Below are positions 45,951 through 55,921 of a DNA stretch of 64,000 nucleotides, one piece after another. Both the position numbers and the translations under genes were made by a program. Under the pieces are notes generated by a model. That model searched no databases. It was given only the letters and a program-made list of their open reading frames with translations, and was not told the DNA's origin. Each line of letters starts with the position of its first letter. The first letter of the stretch is position 1. The stretch spans positions 2,728,001 to 2,792,000 of the forward strand of contig NZ_CP014646.1 of assembly GCF_001051995.2 (NCBI RefSeq), given 5' to 3'. The DNA comes from Thauera humireducens. Its GTDB lineage: Bacteria > Pseudomonadota > Gammaproteobacteria > Burkholderiales > Rhodocyclaceae.

Positions 45951-46556
45951 TCAGGCCAGCAGCAGCGAAGCAGCGATCGCCCACAGCATCAGCGCCACCA
46001 GGGCGTCCAGCACGCGCCATGCAATCGGTCGGGCGAACAGCGGCACCAGCAGGCGGGCGCCATAGCCGAGCGCCACGAACCACACGACCGACGCCGTGAT
46101 CGCGCCCGCGGCGAACAGCGGGCGCAGGTCCTCGGCCTGCTGGCTACCGACCGAGCCCAGCAGCACCACCGTGTCCAGATAGGCATGCGGGTTGAGCAGG
46201 CTGAAGCCGGCCGCCGCGAGCAGCGCCTGGCCGCGCGACATGCGCGCGTGTTCGGCAAAATCCATCGCCCGGCCGCCACGCAATGCCGAACGCAGCGCAC
46301 GTGCGCCGTACCACAGCAGGAAGGCCGCGCCGCCATAGCGCGCTGCCGCCATCAGGTCCGGGCTGGCAACGAACAGGCTGCCCAGGCCGGCAATGCCGAG
46401 CGTGATCAGCAGCATGTCGCACAGCGCCGACACGCACACCGTCAGCAGGACATGCTCACCGCGCAGGCCCTGGCGCAGCACGTGGGCGTTCTGCGCCCCG
46501 ATCGCCATGATCAGGCCCAGCGTCAGCAGGAATCCATTGAAGTAGACGTGGCTCAT
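45951..46556 (-). CDS. argO: Arginine/lysine exporter, LysE/ArgO family
   Basis: A 201-residue membrane protein with six helices and the LysE signature IMAIGAQNAHVLRQGLRGEH at 16-35. FSLLNPHAYLDTVVLLGS marks the second conserved region. It exports basic amino acids. The divergent argP-like regulator lies 124 bases away with an inverted-repeat operator between, the standard arrangement. Confidence 0.93.
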   Translation of the reverse strand: MSHVYFNGFLLTLGLIMAIGAQNAHVLRQGLRGEHVLLTVCVSALCDMLLITLGIAGLGSLFVASPDLMAAARYGGAAFLLWYGARALRSALRGGRAMDFAEHARMSRGQALLAAAGFSLLNPHAYLDTVVLLGSVGSQQAEDLRPLFAAGAITASVVWFVALGYGARLLVPLFARPIAWRVLDALVALMLWAIAASLLLA

Positions 46557-46645
46557 GATGCATTCCGTTGTTGTTATGGTCGGCCGCCCGCAATGGCGGC
46601 ACGACAGGCCGGCATGCTAGGCCCGGCGGCGTCGCGGATTAAGTA

Positions 46646-46665
46646 GAATCGATTTAATTCGATTC
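46646..46665. promoter_or_regulatory. LysR-type operator between argO and argP
   Basis: A perfect inverted repeat GAATCGA-TTTAAT-TCGATTC, ending 15 bases before the argP start. It contains the T-N11-A core typical of LysR boxes. It would allow ArgP to control argO and itself. Confidence 0.7.
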
Positions 46666-46680
46666 ACTCCATTTTTTCTT

Positions 46681-47565
46681 ATGATCGACCACCGCCTGAT
46701 CGCCTTCGAGGCAGTCCTGCAGGAAGGCAGCTTCGAGCGCGCGGCGCGGCGGCTGGCGCTGACGCAATCGGCCATCTCGCAGCGTGTGAAGCTGCTCGAG
46801 GCCGAGCTTGGCCAGGTGCTGCTGGTGCGCAGCAAGCCGGTGCGGCCGACGCCGGCGGGTCGCCGCCTGCTGCCCTATCTGGCGCAGTTGCGCCTGATGG
46901 AGGCCGAGGCGCGCCGCGCGCTCGCCCCGCGTCAGGCGCACGGCCCGCTGCGGCTGGCGGTCGGGGTCAATGCCGATTCGCTGGCGACCTGGTTCATCGG
47001 CGCCGTGGCCGAGGTCGTGAGGGAGGAAGGCCTGGTGCTGGACTGCGTGGTCGACGACCAGGACCACACCCATGCGCTGCTGGCCGATGGCGAAGTGCTG
47101 GGCTGCGTGTCCACCCGCCCCGACCCGATCCGCGGCTGCACCGTCGAGCGCCTGGGCGTGATGCCCTACCTGTGCGCCGGCTCACCGGCCTTCCGTGCGC
47201 GCTGGTTTCCGCACGGTCTCACCCGCGGCGCGCTGGCGAAGGCGCCGGCCATCGTCTTCGGCCGCCACGACGACATGCACGACGCCTTCCTGCGCCGTCA
47301 CTTCGGGTTGGACGCGGGCCAGTATCCGCACCACGTCGTGCCCTCGTCCGAGGGCTTCATGGCGTTCGCGGTCGCCGGGCTGGGCTACGGCTTCATTCCC
47401 GAGATCCAGGCGCGCGAACACCTGGCGCGCGGCGAACTGGTCGATCTGGCGCCGGAGCGCGAAGACGTGGTGCTGTACTGGCACCACTGGCAGGTGCAGT
47501 CGCCGGTGATGGCGCGGCTGGCAAAGGCCATCGGCGAGGCAGCAGGCCGGGCGCTCGAAGGCTGA
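46681..47565 (+). CDS. argP: LysR-family regulator ArgP (LysG-like)
   Basis: A 294-residue LysR regulator. The HTH (SFERAARRLALTQSAISQRVKLLE) matches the ArgP/IciA group, and the effector domain has AVGVNADSLATWF, the group's ligand-site signature, and AVAGLGYGFIPEIQ. It activates argO in response to lysine or arginine in related bacteria. Divergent from argO. Confidence 0.93.
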   Translation: MIDHRLIAFEAVLQEGSFERAARRLALTQSAISQRVKLLEAELGQVLLVRSKPVRPTPAGRRLLPYLAQLRLMEAEARRALAPRQAHGPLRLAVGVNADSLATWFIGAVAEVVREEGLVLDCVVDDQDHTHALLADGEVLGCVSTRPDPIRGCTVERLGVMPYLCAGSPAFRARWFPHGLTRGALAKAPAIVFGRHDDMHDAFLRRHFGLDAGQYPHHVVPSSEGFMAFAVAGLGYGFIPEIQAREHLARGELVDLAPEREDVVLYWHHWQVQSPVMARLAKAIGEAAGRALEG

Positions 47566-47595
47566 GCACCGCGCCTGCGAACGGCCCGCGTACGC

Positions 47596-48924
47596 TCAGG
47601 CGACGCCGAACAGCGCGGCCACCGCCGCCGGGTTCGACGGAAACCAGAAATGCACGTAGGACGCGGTGATCGACCCGAGGCGATACACCGCCTCGCCCTC
47701 GCTGCCGTCGGTGCCGTGCGCATGCAGCCAGGGCGCGAGGGTCGTCTCGGTCCTGGAGTAGTGGAAGGTGTGGCCGGTCATCCGCCCTTCCGGCAGGTCG
47801 ACCGCCTGCATGCCCAGTGCGGCGAGCCGCTTCTGCATCACCGCGCGGCCGGGCAGCAGGCCGCCGAAGGCGTGCTCGACACCCGCCTTGTCGACGATGC
47901 TCTGCAGCAGGCTCATCAGCCCGCCGCACTCGGCCAGCAGCGGCCTGCCCGCAGCGACATGCGCGCGAAGGTCGTGCCAGAAGCGCGTGTTCGCGGCCAG
48001 CGTTTCGCCGTGGAGTTCGGGGTAGCCGCCCGGCAGCCACACCGCGTCGCAAGCTGCAGGCAGGGTGTCACCGGCCAGCGGCGAGAAGAAGGCGAGCTCG
48101 GCACCCAGCGCCTGCAGCGTGTCGAGGTTGGCCGGGTAGATGAAGCCGTAGGCCGCATCGCGCGCGACCGCGACCCGCCTGCCGGCCAGCAGCGGCGGAA
48201 TGACGGGCGCCGGCACGGCCGGAAACTCGACCGCGGGCGGCAGTTCGGCCGCCCCGGTGGCCTGGAGATGGTCGGCCAGACGGTCGAGGCGCTCGCCCAG
48301 GTCGGCGATCTCCTCGGCCTGCATCAGGCCCAGGTGGCGCTCGGGCAGCGCAGCGTCGGCATCGCGCATCACCGCGCCGAACCAGCGCATGCCGTCCGGC
48401 AGCGCGGCGCGCAGCATGTCGGCATGGCGTGCGCTGCCGACGTGGTTGGCGAGAACGCCGGCGAACGGCAGGCCGGGCTGGTAGTGCGCGAGACCGTAAG
48501 CCACGGCGCCGAAGGTCTGCGCCATCGCCCGCGCATCGATCACCGCCATCACCGGGATGCCGAAACGGCGCGCGATGTCGGCACCCGAGGGCGCACCGTC
48601 GTAGAGGCCCATGACCCCCTCGATCAGGATCAGGTCGGACGCGCGCGCGGCCGCGTGCAGGCGCCAGGCGATGTCCTCCGCCCCGCACATGCCGAGGTCG
48701 ACGTTATGCACCGGCGCGCCACTCGCCACCGCATGGATCTGCGGATCGAGAAAGTCCGGCCCGCACTTGAAGACCCGCACCCGGCGCCCGAGACGGGTGT
48801 GCAGGCGTGCAAGCGCGGCGGTGATGGTGGTCTTGCCCTGGCCGGACGCCGGCGCGGCGATGAACAGCGCGGGGCAGCGCACCGCACTGATGGGCGGGTC
48901 GGACGAAATCTTCGCTTCGGGCAC
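47596..48924 (-). CDS. cbiA: Cobyrinate a,c-diamide synthase
   Basis: A 442-residue CbiA/CobB amidase acting on the a and c side chains of cobyrinate. P-loop FIAAPASGQGKTTITAAL; FKCGPDFLDPQ and EGVMGLYDG typical of the family; amidotransferase Cys in LLAECGGLMSLL; final His region SYVHFWFPSNP. Last gene of the riboswitch-led operon, three bases after cobA. Confidence 0.95.
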   Translation of the reverse strand: MPEAKISSDPPISAVRCPALFIAAPASGQGKTTITAALARLHTRLGRRVRVFKCGPDFLDPQIHAVASGAPVHNVDLGMCGAEDIAWRLHAAARASDLILIEGVMGLYDGAPSGADIARRFGIPVMAVIDARAMAQTFGAVAYGLAHYQPGLPFAGVLANHVGSARHADMLRAALPDGMRWFGAVMRDADAALPERHLGLMQAEEIADLGERLDRLADHLQATGAAELPPAVEFPAVPAPVIPPLLAGRRVAVARDAAYGFIYPANLDTLQALGAELAFFSPLAGDTLPAACDAVWLPGGYPELHGETLAANTRFWHDLRAHVAAGRPLLAECGGLMSLLQSIVDKAGVEHAFGGLLPGRAVMQKRLAALGMQAVDLPEGRMTGHTFHYSRTETTLAPWLHAHGTDGSEGEAVYRLGSITASYVHFWFPSNPAAVAALFGVA

Positions 48925-48927
48925 GGC

Positions 48928-49776
48928 TCAATCCTTGTTGTTCGAATGCACGACCGCACAGCCGGCATGCGGCAGCGGCGAGGACGGAGGTGGTTCGCCG
49001 GGCTGGAACCAGGTCAGGCGCGGATACAGGCTGACGACGTCGCCCACCACGGTCAGCGCGGGGGGACGGATACCCTGGCGCCGGACCTCGTCGACCAGCG
49101 TGGCGAGATCGCCCTTCGCCACGCGCTGCGCGTGCGTCGTGCCGCGCTCGATGACCGCCGCCGGCGTCGTCGCCGGCAGGCCGTGGGCAACGAGCTGGGC
49201 ACAGATTTCCGCCAGACGCGAGATGCCCATGTAGATGACGAGCGTCTGGCCGCGGTGGGCGAGCAGCGACCAGTCGAGATCGAGCCCGCCGTCCTTCAGG
49301 AAGCCGGTGGTGAACACCACCGACTGCGCATGATCGCGGTGCGTGAGCGGAATGCCGGCATACGCTGCCACGCCCGCCGCCGCGGTCACGCCCGGCACCA
49401 CCTCGACGGTAATGCCGGCCTCGAGCAGGTCCTCCATCTCCTCGCCGCCACGGCCGAAGATGAAGGGATCGCCGCCCTTGAGCCGCACCACGCGCTTGCC
49501 CGCCTGCGCCAGGCGCACCAGCAGCGCGTTGATCTCGTCCTGCGGCAGCGCATGGTCGGCCGCCTTCTTGCCGACGTAGATGCGCTCGGCCGCGGCGGGC
49601 GCCAGGTCGATGATGGCGGGCGCGACGAGGTTGTCGAACACCACCACGTCCGCGCCCGCCACCAGCCGCGCACCGCGCAGCGTCAGCAATTCAGGATCGC
49701 CCGGCCCGGCACCGACCAGATAGACATGGCCGGGCAGCGGCCCGGGACGGAAGACGGACAGATCGGGCAGGCTCAT
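48928..49776 (-). CDS. cobA: Uroporphyrinogen-III C-methyltransferase
   Basis: A 282-residue SAM enzyme making precorrin-2, the branch point to cobalamin and sirohaem. Signature [18 protein letters not shown] near the start, then [16 protein letters not shown], and [20 protein letters not shown]. No CysG-type dehydrogenase domain. A tail of 20 extra residues ends SNNKD. ATG 49776 is four bases from the cobO stop. Confidence 0.95.
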   Translation of the reverse strand: MSLPDLSVFRPGPLPGHVYLVGAGPGDPELLTLRGARLVAGADVVVFDNLVAPAIIDLAPAAAERIYVGKKAADHALPQDEINALLVRLAQAGKRVVRLKGGDPFIFGRGGEEMEDLLEAGITVEVVPGVTAAAGVAAYAGIPLTHRDHAQSVVFTTGFLKDGGLDLDWSLLAHRGQTLVIYMGISRLAEICAQLVAHGLPATTPAAVIERGTTHAQRVAKGDLATLVDEVRRQGIRPPALTVVGDVVSLYPRLTWFQPGEPPPSSPLPHAGCAVVHSNNKD

Positions 49777-49780
49777 GGAC

Positions 49781-50386
49781 TCACCACTCCATGCCGGGCA
49801 TCGCCTTGATACCCGCGGCAAAGGCGTGCTTAACCGGCGTCATGTCGGTAACGGTGTCGGCGGCCTCGACCAGTTCGGGCGGGGCGCCGCGGCCGGTGAC
49901 GACGACGTGCTGCAGCGTCGGCCGCGCCAGCAGGTCGGCAACGACGGTGTCGGCTTCAAGATAGCGGTACTTGAGCGCGATGTTGAGCTCGTCCAGCACC
50001 ACCAGTCCGATCGACGGGTCCTGCAGCAGGCCGCGCGCGACATCCCAGGCCGCTTCGGCGGTGGCGACGTCGCGGGCGCGGTCCTGGGTTTCCCAGGTGA
50101 AGCCCTCGCCCATCACATGCCAGCTCACGCCCGGCTGATTGCGGAAGAAGGCCTCCTCGCCGGTGTCCGAGCGGCCCTTGATGAACTGCACCACGCCGAC
50201 CTTCATGCCGTGGCCGAGCGCGCGCGCCACCAGGCCGAAGCCGGCGCTGGACTTGCCCTTGCCGTTGCCGGTGTTGACCAGCAGCACGCCGCGTTCGGCC
50301 TGGGCGGTGGCGATCTTCTCGTCCACCACCGCCTTCTTGCGCGCCATGCGTTCGTTGTGGCGGCTGTCGCGATCCTGTTCGCTCAT
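49781..50386 (-). CDS. cobO: Cob(I)yrinic acid a,c-diamide adenosyltransferase
   Basis: A 201-residue CobO/BtuR-type ATP:corrinoid adenosyltransferase. P-loop [15 protein letters not shown] (about 37-51), [18 protein letters not shown] and [13 protein letters not shown] are family landmarks. It converts imported or newly made corrinoid to the adenosyl form. Overlaps the btuF stop (ATGA). Confidence 0.96.
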   Translation of the reverse strand: MSEQDRDSRHNERMARKKAVVDEKIATAQAERGVLLVNTGNGKGKSSAGFGLVARALGHGMKVGVVQFIKGRSDTGEEAFFRNQPGVSWHVMGEGFTWETQDRARDVATAEAAWDVARGLLQDPSIGLVVLDELNIALKYRYLEADTVVADLLARPTLQHVVVTGRGAPPELVEAADTVTDMTPVKHAFAAGIKAMPGMEW

Positions 50387-51177
50387 TGCTGGGTGTGCTC
50401 CGCGAGTTGGGCCAGGCCGGTGAGCAGCGCCGGGCCGGGGTTGAAGAAGTGCCGCCCTTCGAGGCCGACGACGGGCACCGACACCAGGCCGAGTTCGGCA
50501 CTGCAGGTCTCGGCGTTCTCGGGGGTGAGCGAGAACAGCAGCTCGGGCTTGAAGCGTTCGACCGCGGCAACGATGCCCGGGATCTCCTCGCCGGGCCGCA
50601 GGTGGCGGATGCGCTCGGCCGTCTCCACCACCTCGAAGCCGGCGTGGGCGAAGGCGTCGCCCACCACATGGCCGCGGCCGAAGGAATATGGTTGGGCCGA
50701 GCAGGCCGAGATCACCAGCACGCGCTTGCCGCCCCCCTTCACCGCCGCCGCACGGGCGCGCCACTCGCGGGCATAGGCTGCGACCTTCGCCTTGCCGTCG
50801 GCCACGCCGGCCGCCTCGGCCAAGCGGGCGAGCATCGCCTCGGTCTGGGCCATCGAATCGAAGCCGTCGACCTGCAGGATGCGCGCCTCGGGCTCCAGCA
50901 TGTCGAGCTGGGCCGGATCGGAGCCCTTCGAGATGACGACCAGGTCGGGATTCAGCGCGGCGATGGCGCCGACATCCGGGTCCTTGACCCCGCCGGTGCG
51001 CGGCAGGTCGCGCTTGTCGTAGCGCGACACCCCGACGATGCAGTCGCCGCGGCCAAGCCAGTCGAGCGCCTGGGTGATGTAGGGCGACTGGCTGACGATG
51101 CGCGGACAGTCCGCAGCCGCGGGCAGGGCAAGAACCAGCAACAGGCCACCCAGAAGGTGGCGAAGCGTGTGCTTCAT
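50383..51177 (-). CDS. btuF: Cobalamin ABC transporter substrate-binding protein
   Basis: A 264-residue periplasmic protein with a signal peptide (about 1-22, ALPAAA). The BtuF-like opening is SQSPYITQALDWLG and VGVSRYDKRDLP; ALNPDLVVISKG follows. It lies in order with btuC and btuD, so it is the dedicated binding protein of this importer, more divergent than the second BtuF-like protein at 36477. Confidence 0.92.
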   Translation of the reverse strand: MKHTLRHLLGGLLLVLALPAAADCPRIVSQSPYITQALDWLGRGDCIVGVSRYDKRDLPRTGGVKDPDVGAIAALNPDLVVISKGSDPAQLDMLEPEARILQVDGFDSMAQTEAMLARLAEAAGVADGKAKVAAYAREWRARAAAVKGGGKRVLVISACSAQPYSFGRGHVVGDAFAHAGFEVVETAERIRHLRPGEEIPGIVAAVERFKPELLFSLTPENAETCSAELGLVSVPVVGLEGRHFFNPGPALLTGLAQLAEHTQQ

Positions 51178-51187
51178 GATGGGGATC

Positions 51188-51985
51188 TCAATCGGGAAGG
51201 AACAGGACGCGCCCTTCGCTCTCGAAGCGGCGCAAGGGATGGCCGAAGGCCTGGCTCAGCAGGTCTGCACGCAGCACGCTGTCGCGATCACCCGCTTTCA
51301 CCCCGCCGCGGCCGTCGAGCAGGATGATGTGGTCGGCGTAGCGGGCGGCGAGATTGATGTCGTGCAGGACCATGACGACGCCGTGCCGTGTGTCGCCGCC
51401 ACGGACGATGCTGCGAAAGAGCTCGAGCGTGGCGATCTGGTAATGCAGGTCGAGATGGTTGAGCGGTTCGTCGAGCAGGAAGAGCTGCGGCGACTGTGCC
51501 AGCAAGGTGGCGATGGCGACGCGCTGGCGCTCGCCGCCGGACAGCGTCAGCACGTCGCGCGTCTCGAACCCCTGCAAACCGACATCGGCCAAGGCCCGGC
51601 GGGCGATCGCCTCGTCCTCGGTCGTCTCCCAGCCCCAGCGGCCCAGATGAGGGTGACGGCCGATCAGGACCGTTTCCAGCACGCTGGCGCCAAAGTGATC
51701 GGGCTGTTGTTGCGGCAACAGGCCGCGGAAGCGCGCCGCCTCCAGCGCCGACCAGGCGGCGTAGGGCAGACCGCCCAGCCTCACCTGCCCCACCGAGGGC
51801 TCGCGCAGGCCGGCCAGGGTGTGCAGCAAGGTGGTCTTGCCCGCACCATTGGGGCCCAGCAGGGCAAGGCATTCGCCCGGTGCCAGGCTCAGGCTGAACT
51901 CGCAGCACAGCCAGCGCTCGCCCACCTGCAGGGCGAGGCGCTCGGCCTCCAGCAGCGGCACCGCATCGGTACGCGACGCGCTCAC
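51188..51985 (-). CDS. btuD: Cobalamin ABC transporter ATP-binding protein
   Basis: A 265-residue ATPase of the FecE/BtuD type: Walker A LLGPNGAGKTTLL, signature LSGGERQRVAI, Walker B LFLLDEPLNHLD, then VVMVLHDINLAARYAD. The start is GTG 51985, overlapping the permease stop in GTGA. The frame stays open far upstream but only GTG 51985 fits operon spacing. Confidence 0.94.
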   Translation of the reverse strand: MSASRTDAVPLLEAERLALQVGERWLCCEFSLSLAPGECLALLGPNGAGKTTLLHTLAGLREPSVGQVRLGGLPYAAWSALEAARFRGLLPQQQPDHFGASVLETVLIGRHPHLGRWGWETTEDEAIARRALADVGLQGFETRDVLTLSGGERQRVAIATLLAQSPQLFLLDEPLNHLDLHYQIATLELFRSIVRGGDTRHGVVMVLHDINLAARYADHIILLDGRGGVKAGDRDSVLRADLLSQAFGHPLRRFESEGRVLFLPD

Positions 51986-53010
51986 CGCGGGTGCCTCGCG
52001 AGCAGGAACAGGAACACCGGCACGCCGATCAGCGCGGTGAGCACGCCGACCGGCAGTTGCTGCGGCGCGATCACGGTGCGCGCCGCGGTGTCGGCCAGCG
52101 TCAGCAGGGTGCCGCCGGCCAGTGCGGCGGCGGGGATGAGCACGCGCTGGTCGTTGCCCAGCACCAGCCGCACGAGGTGCGGAATGATGAGGCCGACGAA
52201 GCCCACCGAGCCCACCAGCGTCACCGCGGTCGCGGTCAGCAACGAGGCCAGCACGTACAGGCCCATGCGCAGCTTGCGCACGCTCACACCCAGCGCACGC
52301 GCGTTCAGCTCGCCGCGCGCGAGCACGTTCAGGTCGCGCGCGAAGGGCATCACCGCGGCCAGCCCCAGCACCAGCACCACCAGCCCAGGCCAGGGCCGCG
52401 CCGCGCCACTGGCATCGCCCATCAGCCAGAACAGCATCGACTGCACCCGGGTATCGGGCGCCAGCGCCAGCATCAGCGTCACCGCCGCGCCGCATCCGGC
52501 GGCGACGATGACCCCGGTCAGCAGCAGCCGCGTCTGCGTCCAGCTGCCGTCGCCATGCGCCAGGCCGAACACCAGCAGCATCGCGGCGAGCGCGCCACCG
52601 AAAGCCAGCGTATCGACCCAGATCGAGGCCGCGCCGAGCGTGAGCGCCACCAGCGCCCCCACCGCCGCACCACCGGAGATGCCCAGGATGTAGGGATCGG
52701 CCAGTGGGTTGCGCAGCAGCACCTGCATCAGCGCACCCGCCGTGGCGAGCAGGCCGCCGCAGACGAAGGCGGCGAAGGCGCGGGGCAGGCGCAGCTCGCG
52801 CACGATGTCCGCCGCCATGCCCTCACTGCCGGTCAAGGCAGCGAATACTTCGGACAGGCCGATTGGCATGTCACCGGCCACCAGCGCCCATAGCAGTGCA
52901 AGCGCCGCCGCCGACAGCAGGCTGAGGGCGAGCAGCATGGGATGGTGGCGGCCGGGCAGCATCAGGGCCCGACCCCCGACGACACGGAGACGGTCGGTGG
53001 CAACGAGCAT
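51982..53010 (-). CDS. btuC: Cobalamin ABC transporter permease (FecCD family)
   Basis: A 342-residue inner-membrane permease with about ten helices. RLPRAFAAFVCGGLLATAGALMQ, RNPLADPYILGISGGAA and SVGFVGLIIPHLVRLVLG are FecCD signatures; the last is the coupling region for BtuD. ATG 53010 is six bases from the btuB stop; Met at 52962 is an alternative start. Confidence 0.95.
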   Translation of the reverse strand: MLVATDRLRVVGGRALMLPGRHHPMLLALSLLSAAALALLWALVAGDMPIGLSEVFAALTGSEGMAADIVRELRLPRAFAAFVCGGLLATAGALMQVLLRNPLADPYILGISGGAAVGALVALTLGAASIWVDTLAFGGALAAMLLVFGLAHGDGSWTQTRLLLTGVIVAAGCGAAVTLMLALAPDTRVQSMLFWLMGDASGAARPWPGLVVLVLGLAAVMPFARDLNVLARGELNARALGVSVRKLRMGLYVLASLLTATAVTLVGSVGFVGLIIPHLVRLVLGNDQRVLIPAAALAGGTLLTLADTAARTVIAPQQLPVGVLTALIGVPVFLFLLARHPR

Positions 53011-53016
53011 TGCGGC

Positions 53017-54852
53017 TTAGTGCATCGCGTAACGCACGGCCACGAAGGCGTTGGCCTCCTGGGTGCCGTAGTTCTGGGCAAGCTCGTAGTCCTTGTCGAG
53101 AAGGTTGTTGGCGCGCACTTCCACGCTCCAGTCCGGCGCCAGCGCGTAATGCACGTAGGCGTTCAGCAGGCCGTAGCCGCCCATGCGGTTGGCCGCGTTG
53201 TTCGGGATTCGATCATACCGCCGCCCCTGCGCGTTCCACTCCATCCCCCAGGTCCACGGCCCGGTGGCGCGCTCGATGCCGAGCGAACCGCCGATGCGCG
53301 CACGACGGCCGAGCTCATCGCCGGTTTCCTCGTCTTCCGTGTCGAGGAAGTCGATGCTGGCCCGCACGCGGTAATCCCACAGCATCGTGCTGGCAGCCAG
53401 CTCGACGCCCTGGATCGAGGCCTCCGCCACGTTGGCCGGCGCCCAGTCGCCCATCGGATCGGCCGGGTTCACCGGCGCCCACGCGATCAGGTTCTTGATG
53501 CGGTTGTTGAAGTAGGTCGCGCTGAGGCTGGTGCCGCCGCGCTCCCACACCAGGCCGGCCTCGCGGTTCAGCGCCTCCTCGGGCTTCAGGTTCGGGTTGC
53601 CGCTGAACGGAAAGTAGAGGTCGTTGAACGTGGGCGCCTTGAACGCCGTGCCGATGCTGGCACGCGCGCGCCACTCCGGCGTCAGCCGATAGCCGTAGGC
53701 CAGCGCACCGGTGGTCTTGCTGCCGAACTGCGAATCCTCGTCATGGCGGGCGTTGACCTGCAGGTGATGGCGATCGAACTGTCCGCTCCAGCCGAGCAGC
53801 ACCGAATTGGTGTGCCGCTGGGTCTTGTCATAGTCGGCCGTCGAATCGACTTCCTGCTCGAGATACTCGTAGGCGGCCAGCAGCGAGCCGACGCCCAGGG
53901 CGATGTCGTGCTGCCAGGTGAACTGGCGCTGCGCGGTCTCGAACGTGGATTTGGCGTTACGATCAGAATAGTTGTGCGACTCGTCCGCGCCGTAGCCGAA
54001 GCGCAAGGTGCTGGTCCAGTCGGCGGTGATCTGGTTGCGCATGTGCAGCCCCAGCGAGTCGGTGCGCTTGTCCAGATACGAGTTGAACACCTTGGCGTTG
54101 TCGTACCAGTTGCGCATGTCCGAATGCAGCACGGTCAGGCCGATCTCGTCGGCGTCGCGGAAACCGAGCGACACCGAGCCGCTGAAGTACTCGTTGCGGA
54201 AACCGTCGTCGTCGGGATCGCTGCCGCGCGTCGACTTCGGCTTGGCATCGATGCCGTCACTGCGTTCGCTGCCGGCGGACACGTTGTAGCGCAGCCGCTC
54301 GACCCCGCCCGCCAGCGTCGCACCCAGCGTGCGCGCACCATCGGTGCCGACGCCGGCACGCACGCTGGGCTGGAAACCCTCGCGTCCCTTGCGCGTGAAC
54401 ACCTGGATCACGCCGCCGATCGCATCGGAACCGTAGAGCGCGCTCGCCGGGCCGCGCAGGATCTCGATGCGGTCGATCAGCTCGAGCGGAAGGTTCTCGA
54501 GCGTGGGCGAGCCGCTGGTCGCCGACCCCACGCGCACGCCATCGATCAGGAGCAGGGTGTGCCCCGAGTTGGCGCCGCGGAGGTACACGCTGCTGCTCGA
54601 GCCCGGACCGCCATTGCTCGCCACCTGTACGCCGGGACGGCTGGACAGCAGTTGCACCAGCGTGGCATTGCCGGCACGGGCGATCTCGTCGCGGTCGATC
54701 ACGTCGACGCTGGCAAGCGCCTCATCGGCCGTGATGGGCTGGCGGGTGGCGGTGACCACGACGTGGCCAAGCTGGGCATCGTCGGCCTGGGCCGGGACGA
54801 ACGGGTAAGCGAGCGCGCACGCGGAAACCAGCGCGGAAAGGCGGATCTTCAT
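53017..54852 (-). CDS. btuB: TonB-dependent cobalamin receptor BtuB
   Basis: A 611-residue outer-membrane receptor. Signal peptide about 1-23 (VPAQA), TonB box HVVVTATRQP, plug domain (VQLLSSRPGVQV, GPASALYGSDAIGGVI) and a 22-strand barrel ending in NAFVAVRYAMH. The length, the DPDDDGFRNE loop with clustered Asp (calcium-site-like) and the upstream riboswitch all identify BtuB. AAGGGAG precedes ATG 54852. Confidence 0.95.
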   Translation of the reverse strand: MKIRLSALVSACALAYPFVPAQADDAQLGHVVVTATRQPITADEALASVDVIDRDEIARAGNATLVQLLSSRPGVQVASNGGPGSSSSVYLRGANSGHTLLLIDGVRVGSATSGSPTLENLPLELIDRIEILRGPASALYGSDAIGGVIQVFTRKGREGFQPSVRAGVGTDGARTLGATLAGGVERLRYNVSAGSERSDGIDAKPKSTRGSDPDDDGFRNEYFSGSVSLGFRDADEIGLTVLHSDMRNWYDNAKVFNSYLDKRTDSLGLHMRNQITADWTSTLRFGYGADESHNYSDRNAKSTFETAQRQFTWQHDIALGVGSLLAAYEYLEQEVDSTADYDKTQRHTNSVLLGWSGQFDRHHLQVNARHDEDSQFGSKTTGALAYGYRLTPEWRARASIGTAFKAPTFNDLYFPFSGNPNLKPEEALNREAGLVWERGGTSLSATYFNNRIKNLIAWAPVNPADPMGDWAPANVAEASIQGVELAASTMLWDYRVRASIDFLDTEDEETGDELGRRARIGGSLGIERATGPWTWGMEWNAQGRRYDRIPNNAANRMGGYGLLNAYVHYALAPDWSVEVRANNLLDKDYELAQNYGTQEANAFVAVRYAMH

Positions 54853-54997
54853 TGTCGGAACTCCCTTCGCCATGCCGCGCGTCCCCGCACGCCATGGCAA
54901 CTTCACATGGACGCGCCGACAGCGTGGGAGAACCGAAGAGAGCAGGACAAACCGCGCCCGTCGCCGCCACCCCGCGGCACATCCGCCAATTCGCGTT

Positions 54998-55200
54998 CCG
55001 GCCGGTCTCCGGGCTCGTGCGCTGTACCGGCCGCAGGGCCGGACGGGTGGATCGCCTTCCCGGGAGTCGTCCTCCCAGTGGCTGCGTGATCCGCCTTGCG
55101 CGCACTTACCGTTGCGGGGGCAGCACAGGCATTGCGGCCATCGAGCAGAGGATGGTCCGCGCACCTGTTTCCCGTTTAACCCTGGGCGAGAATCGCCCGT
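54998..55200 (-). ncRNA. Cobalamin (AdoCbl-type) riboswitch controlling btuB
   Basis: Reading the minus strand, the conserved elements occur in order: a 5' stem, AAACGGGAA and CAGGTGCG, the core CTGCCCCCGCAACGGTAAG (55123-55105), the B12 box AGCCACTG (55083-55076), GGGAAGGC and the closing CCCGGAGACCGGCC (around 55013-55000). It lies 145 bases before btuB. Binding of cobalamin should lower expression of btuB and the six genes behind it. Confidence 0.95.
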
Positions 55201-55317
55201 GGGCACCGATAACGCGCCGCCCCTTCCGAGGCAGTGGGGGCGGATGATACCGTACGGGCGAGTATCGTGCACTGCAATAAATGACAGTCCTCTTTCCGGA
55301 CAGGAGCCATCAGAACA

Positions 55318-55866
55318 ATGACATGCGAGCTGATCCTGGGCGGCGCGCGCTCGGGCAAGAGCCGCGAGGCCGAGCGCCGCGCGACCGAATCCGGGCTGGC
55401 GGTGACCGTGATTGCGACCGCCGAGGCGCTCGACGACGAGATGGCGGCACGCATCCGCCGCCATCAGGCGGACCGGCCCGCAGGCTGGCGCACGGTGGAG
55501 ACGCCGGTGGCGCTCGCCGACACGCTGCGGCGCGAGGCAGCCCCCGACCGCTGCCTGCTGGTCGACTGCCTGACGCTGTGGCTGAGCAACCTGCTGGTGG
55601 ACGCCGAGAGCCTGCCGCCCGGCGCCGATGCCGAAGCCCTGCCGCTGTTCCGAGCGCAGCGCGACGCGCTGCTCGCGACCCTGCCGCGACTGCCTGGCCG
55701 CATCGTGCTGGTCGCCAACGAAGTCGGCCTCGGCCTGGTGCCGGAGCACCCACTCGGCCGCCTGTTCCGCGACGAGGCCGGCCGGCTCAACCAGGCGGTC
55801 GCCGCGCTGTGCCCGCGTGTGGTGTTCGTCGCCGCCGGCCTGCCGCTGGTGCTGAAGCAGGACTAA
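55318..55866 (+). CDS. cobU: Adenosylcobinamide kinase / guanylyltransferase
   Basis: A 182-residue CobU/CobP enzyme that phosphorylates adenosylcobinamide and adds GMP. P-loop [11 protein letters not shown] (5-15), then [15 protein letters not shown] with the GMP-accepting His, [11 protein letters not shown] and [15 protein letters not shown]. First of the plus-strand cobalamin operon, divergent from btuB. Confidence 0.95.
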   Translation: MTCELILGGARSGKSREAERRATESGLAVTVIATAEALDDEMAARIRRHQADRPAGWRTVETPVALADTLRREAAPDRCLLVDCLTLWLSNLLVDAESLPPGADAEALPLFRAQRDALLATLPRLPGRIVLVANEVGLGLVPEHPLGRLFRDEAGRLNQAVAALCPRVVFVAAGLPLVLKQD

Positions 55867-55921
55867 ACTCGCTCCCCACCCAGCCGCGGCCCCGACGCCG
55901 CTCCACCGGAAACCTCGCGTC

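Noticed and set aside
54853..54990. A short coding gene between btuB and the riboswitch
   Set aside because: Frames here are Arg/Pro-rich, lack ribosome sites and overlap the leader RNA expected for the riboswitch.
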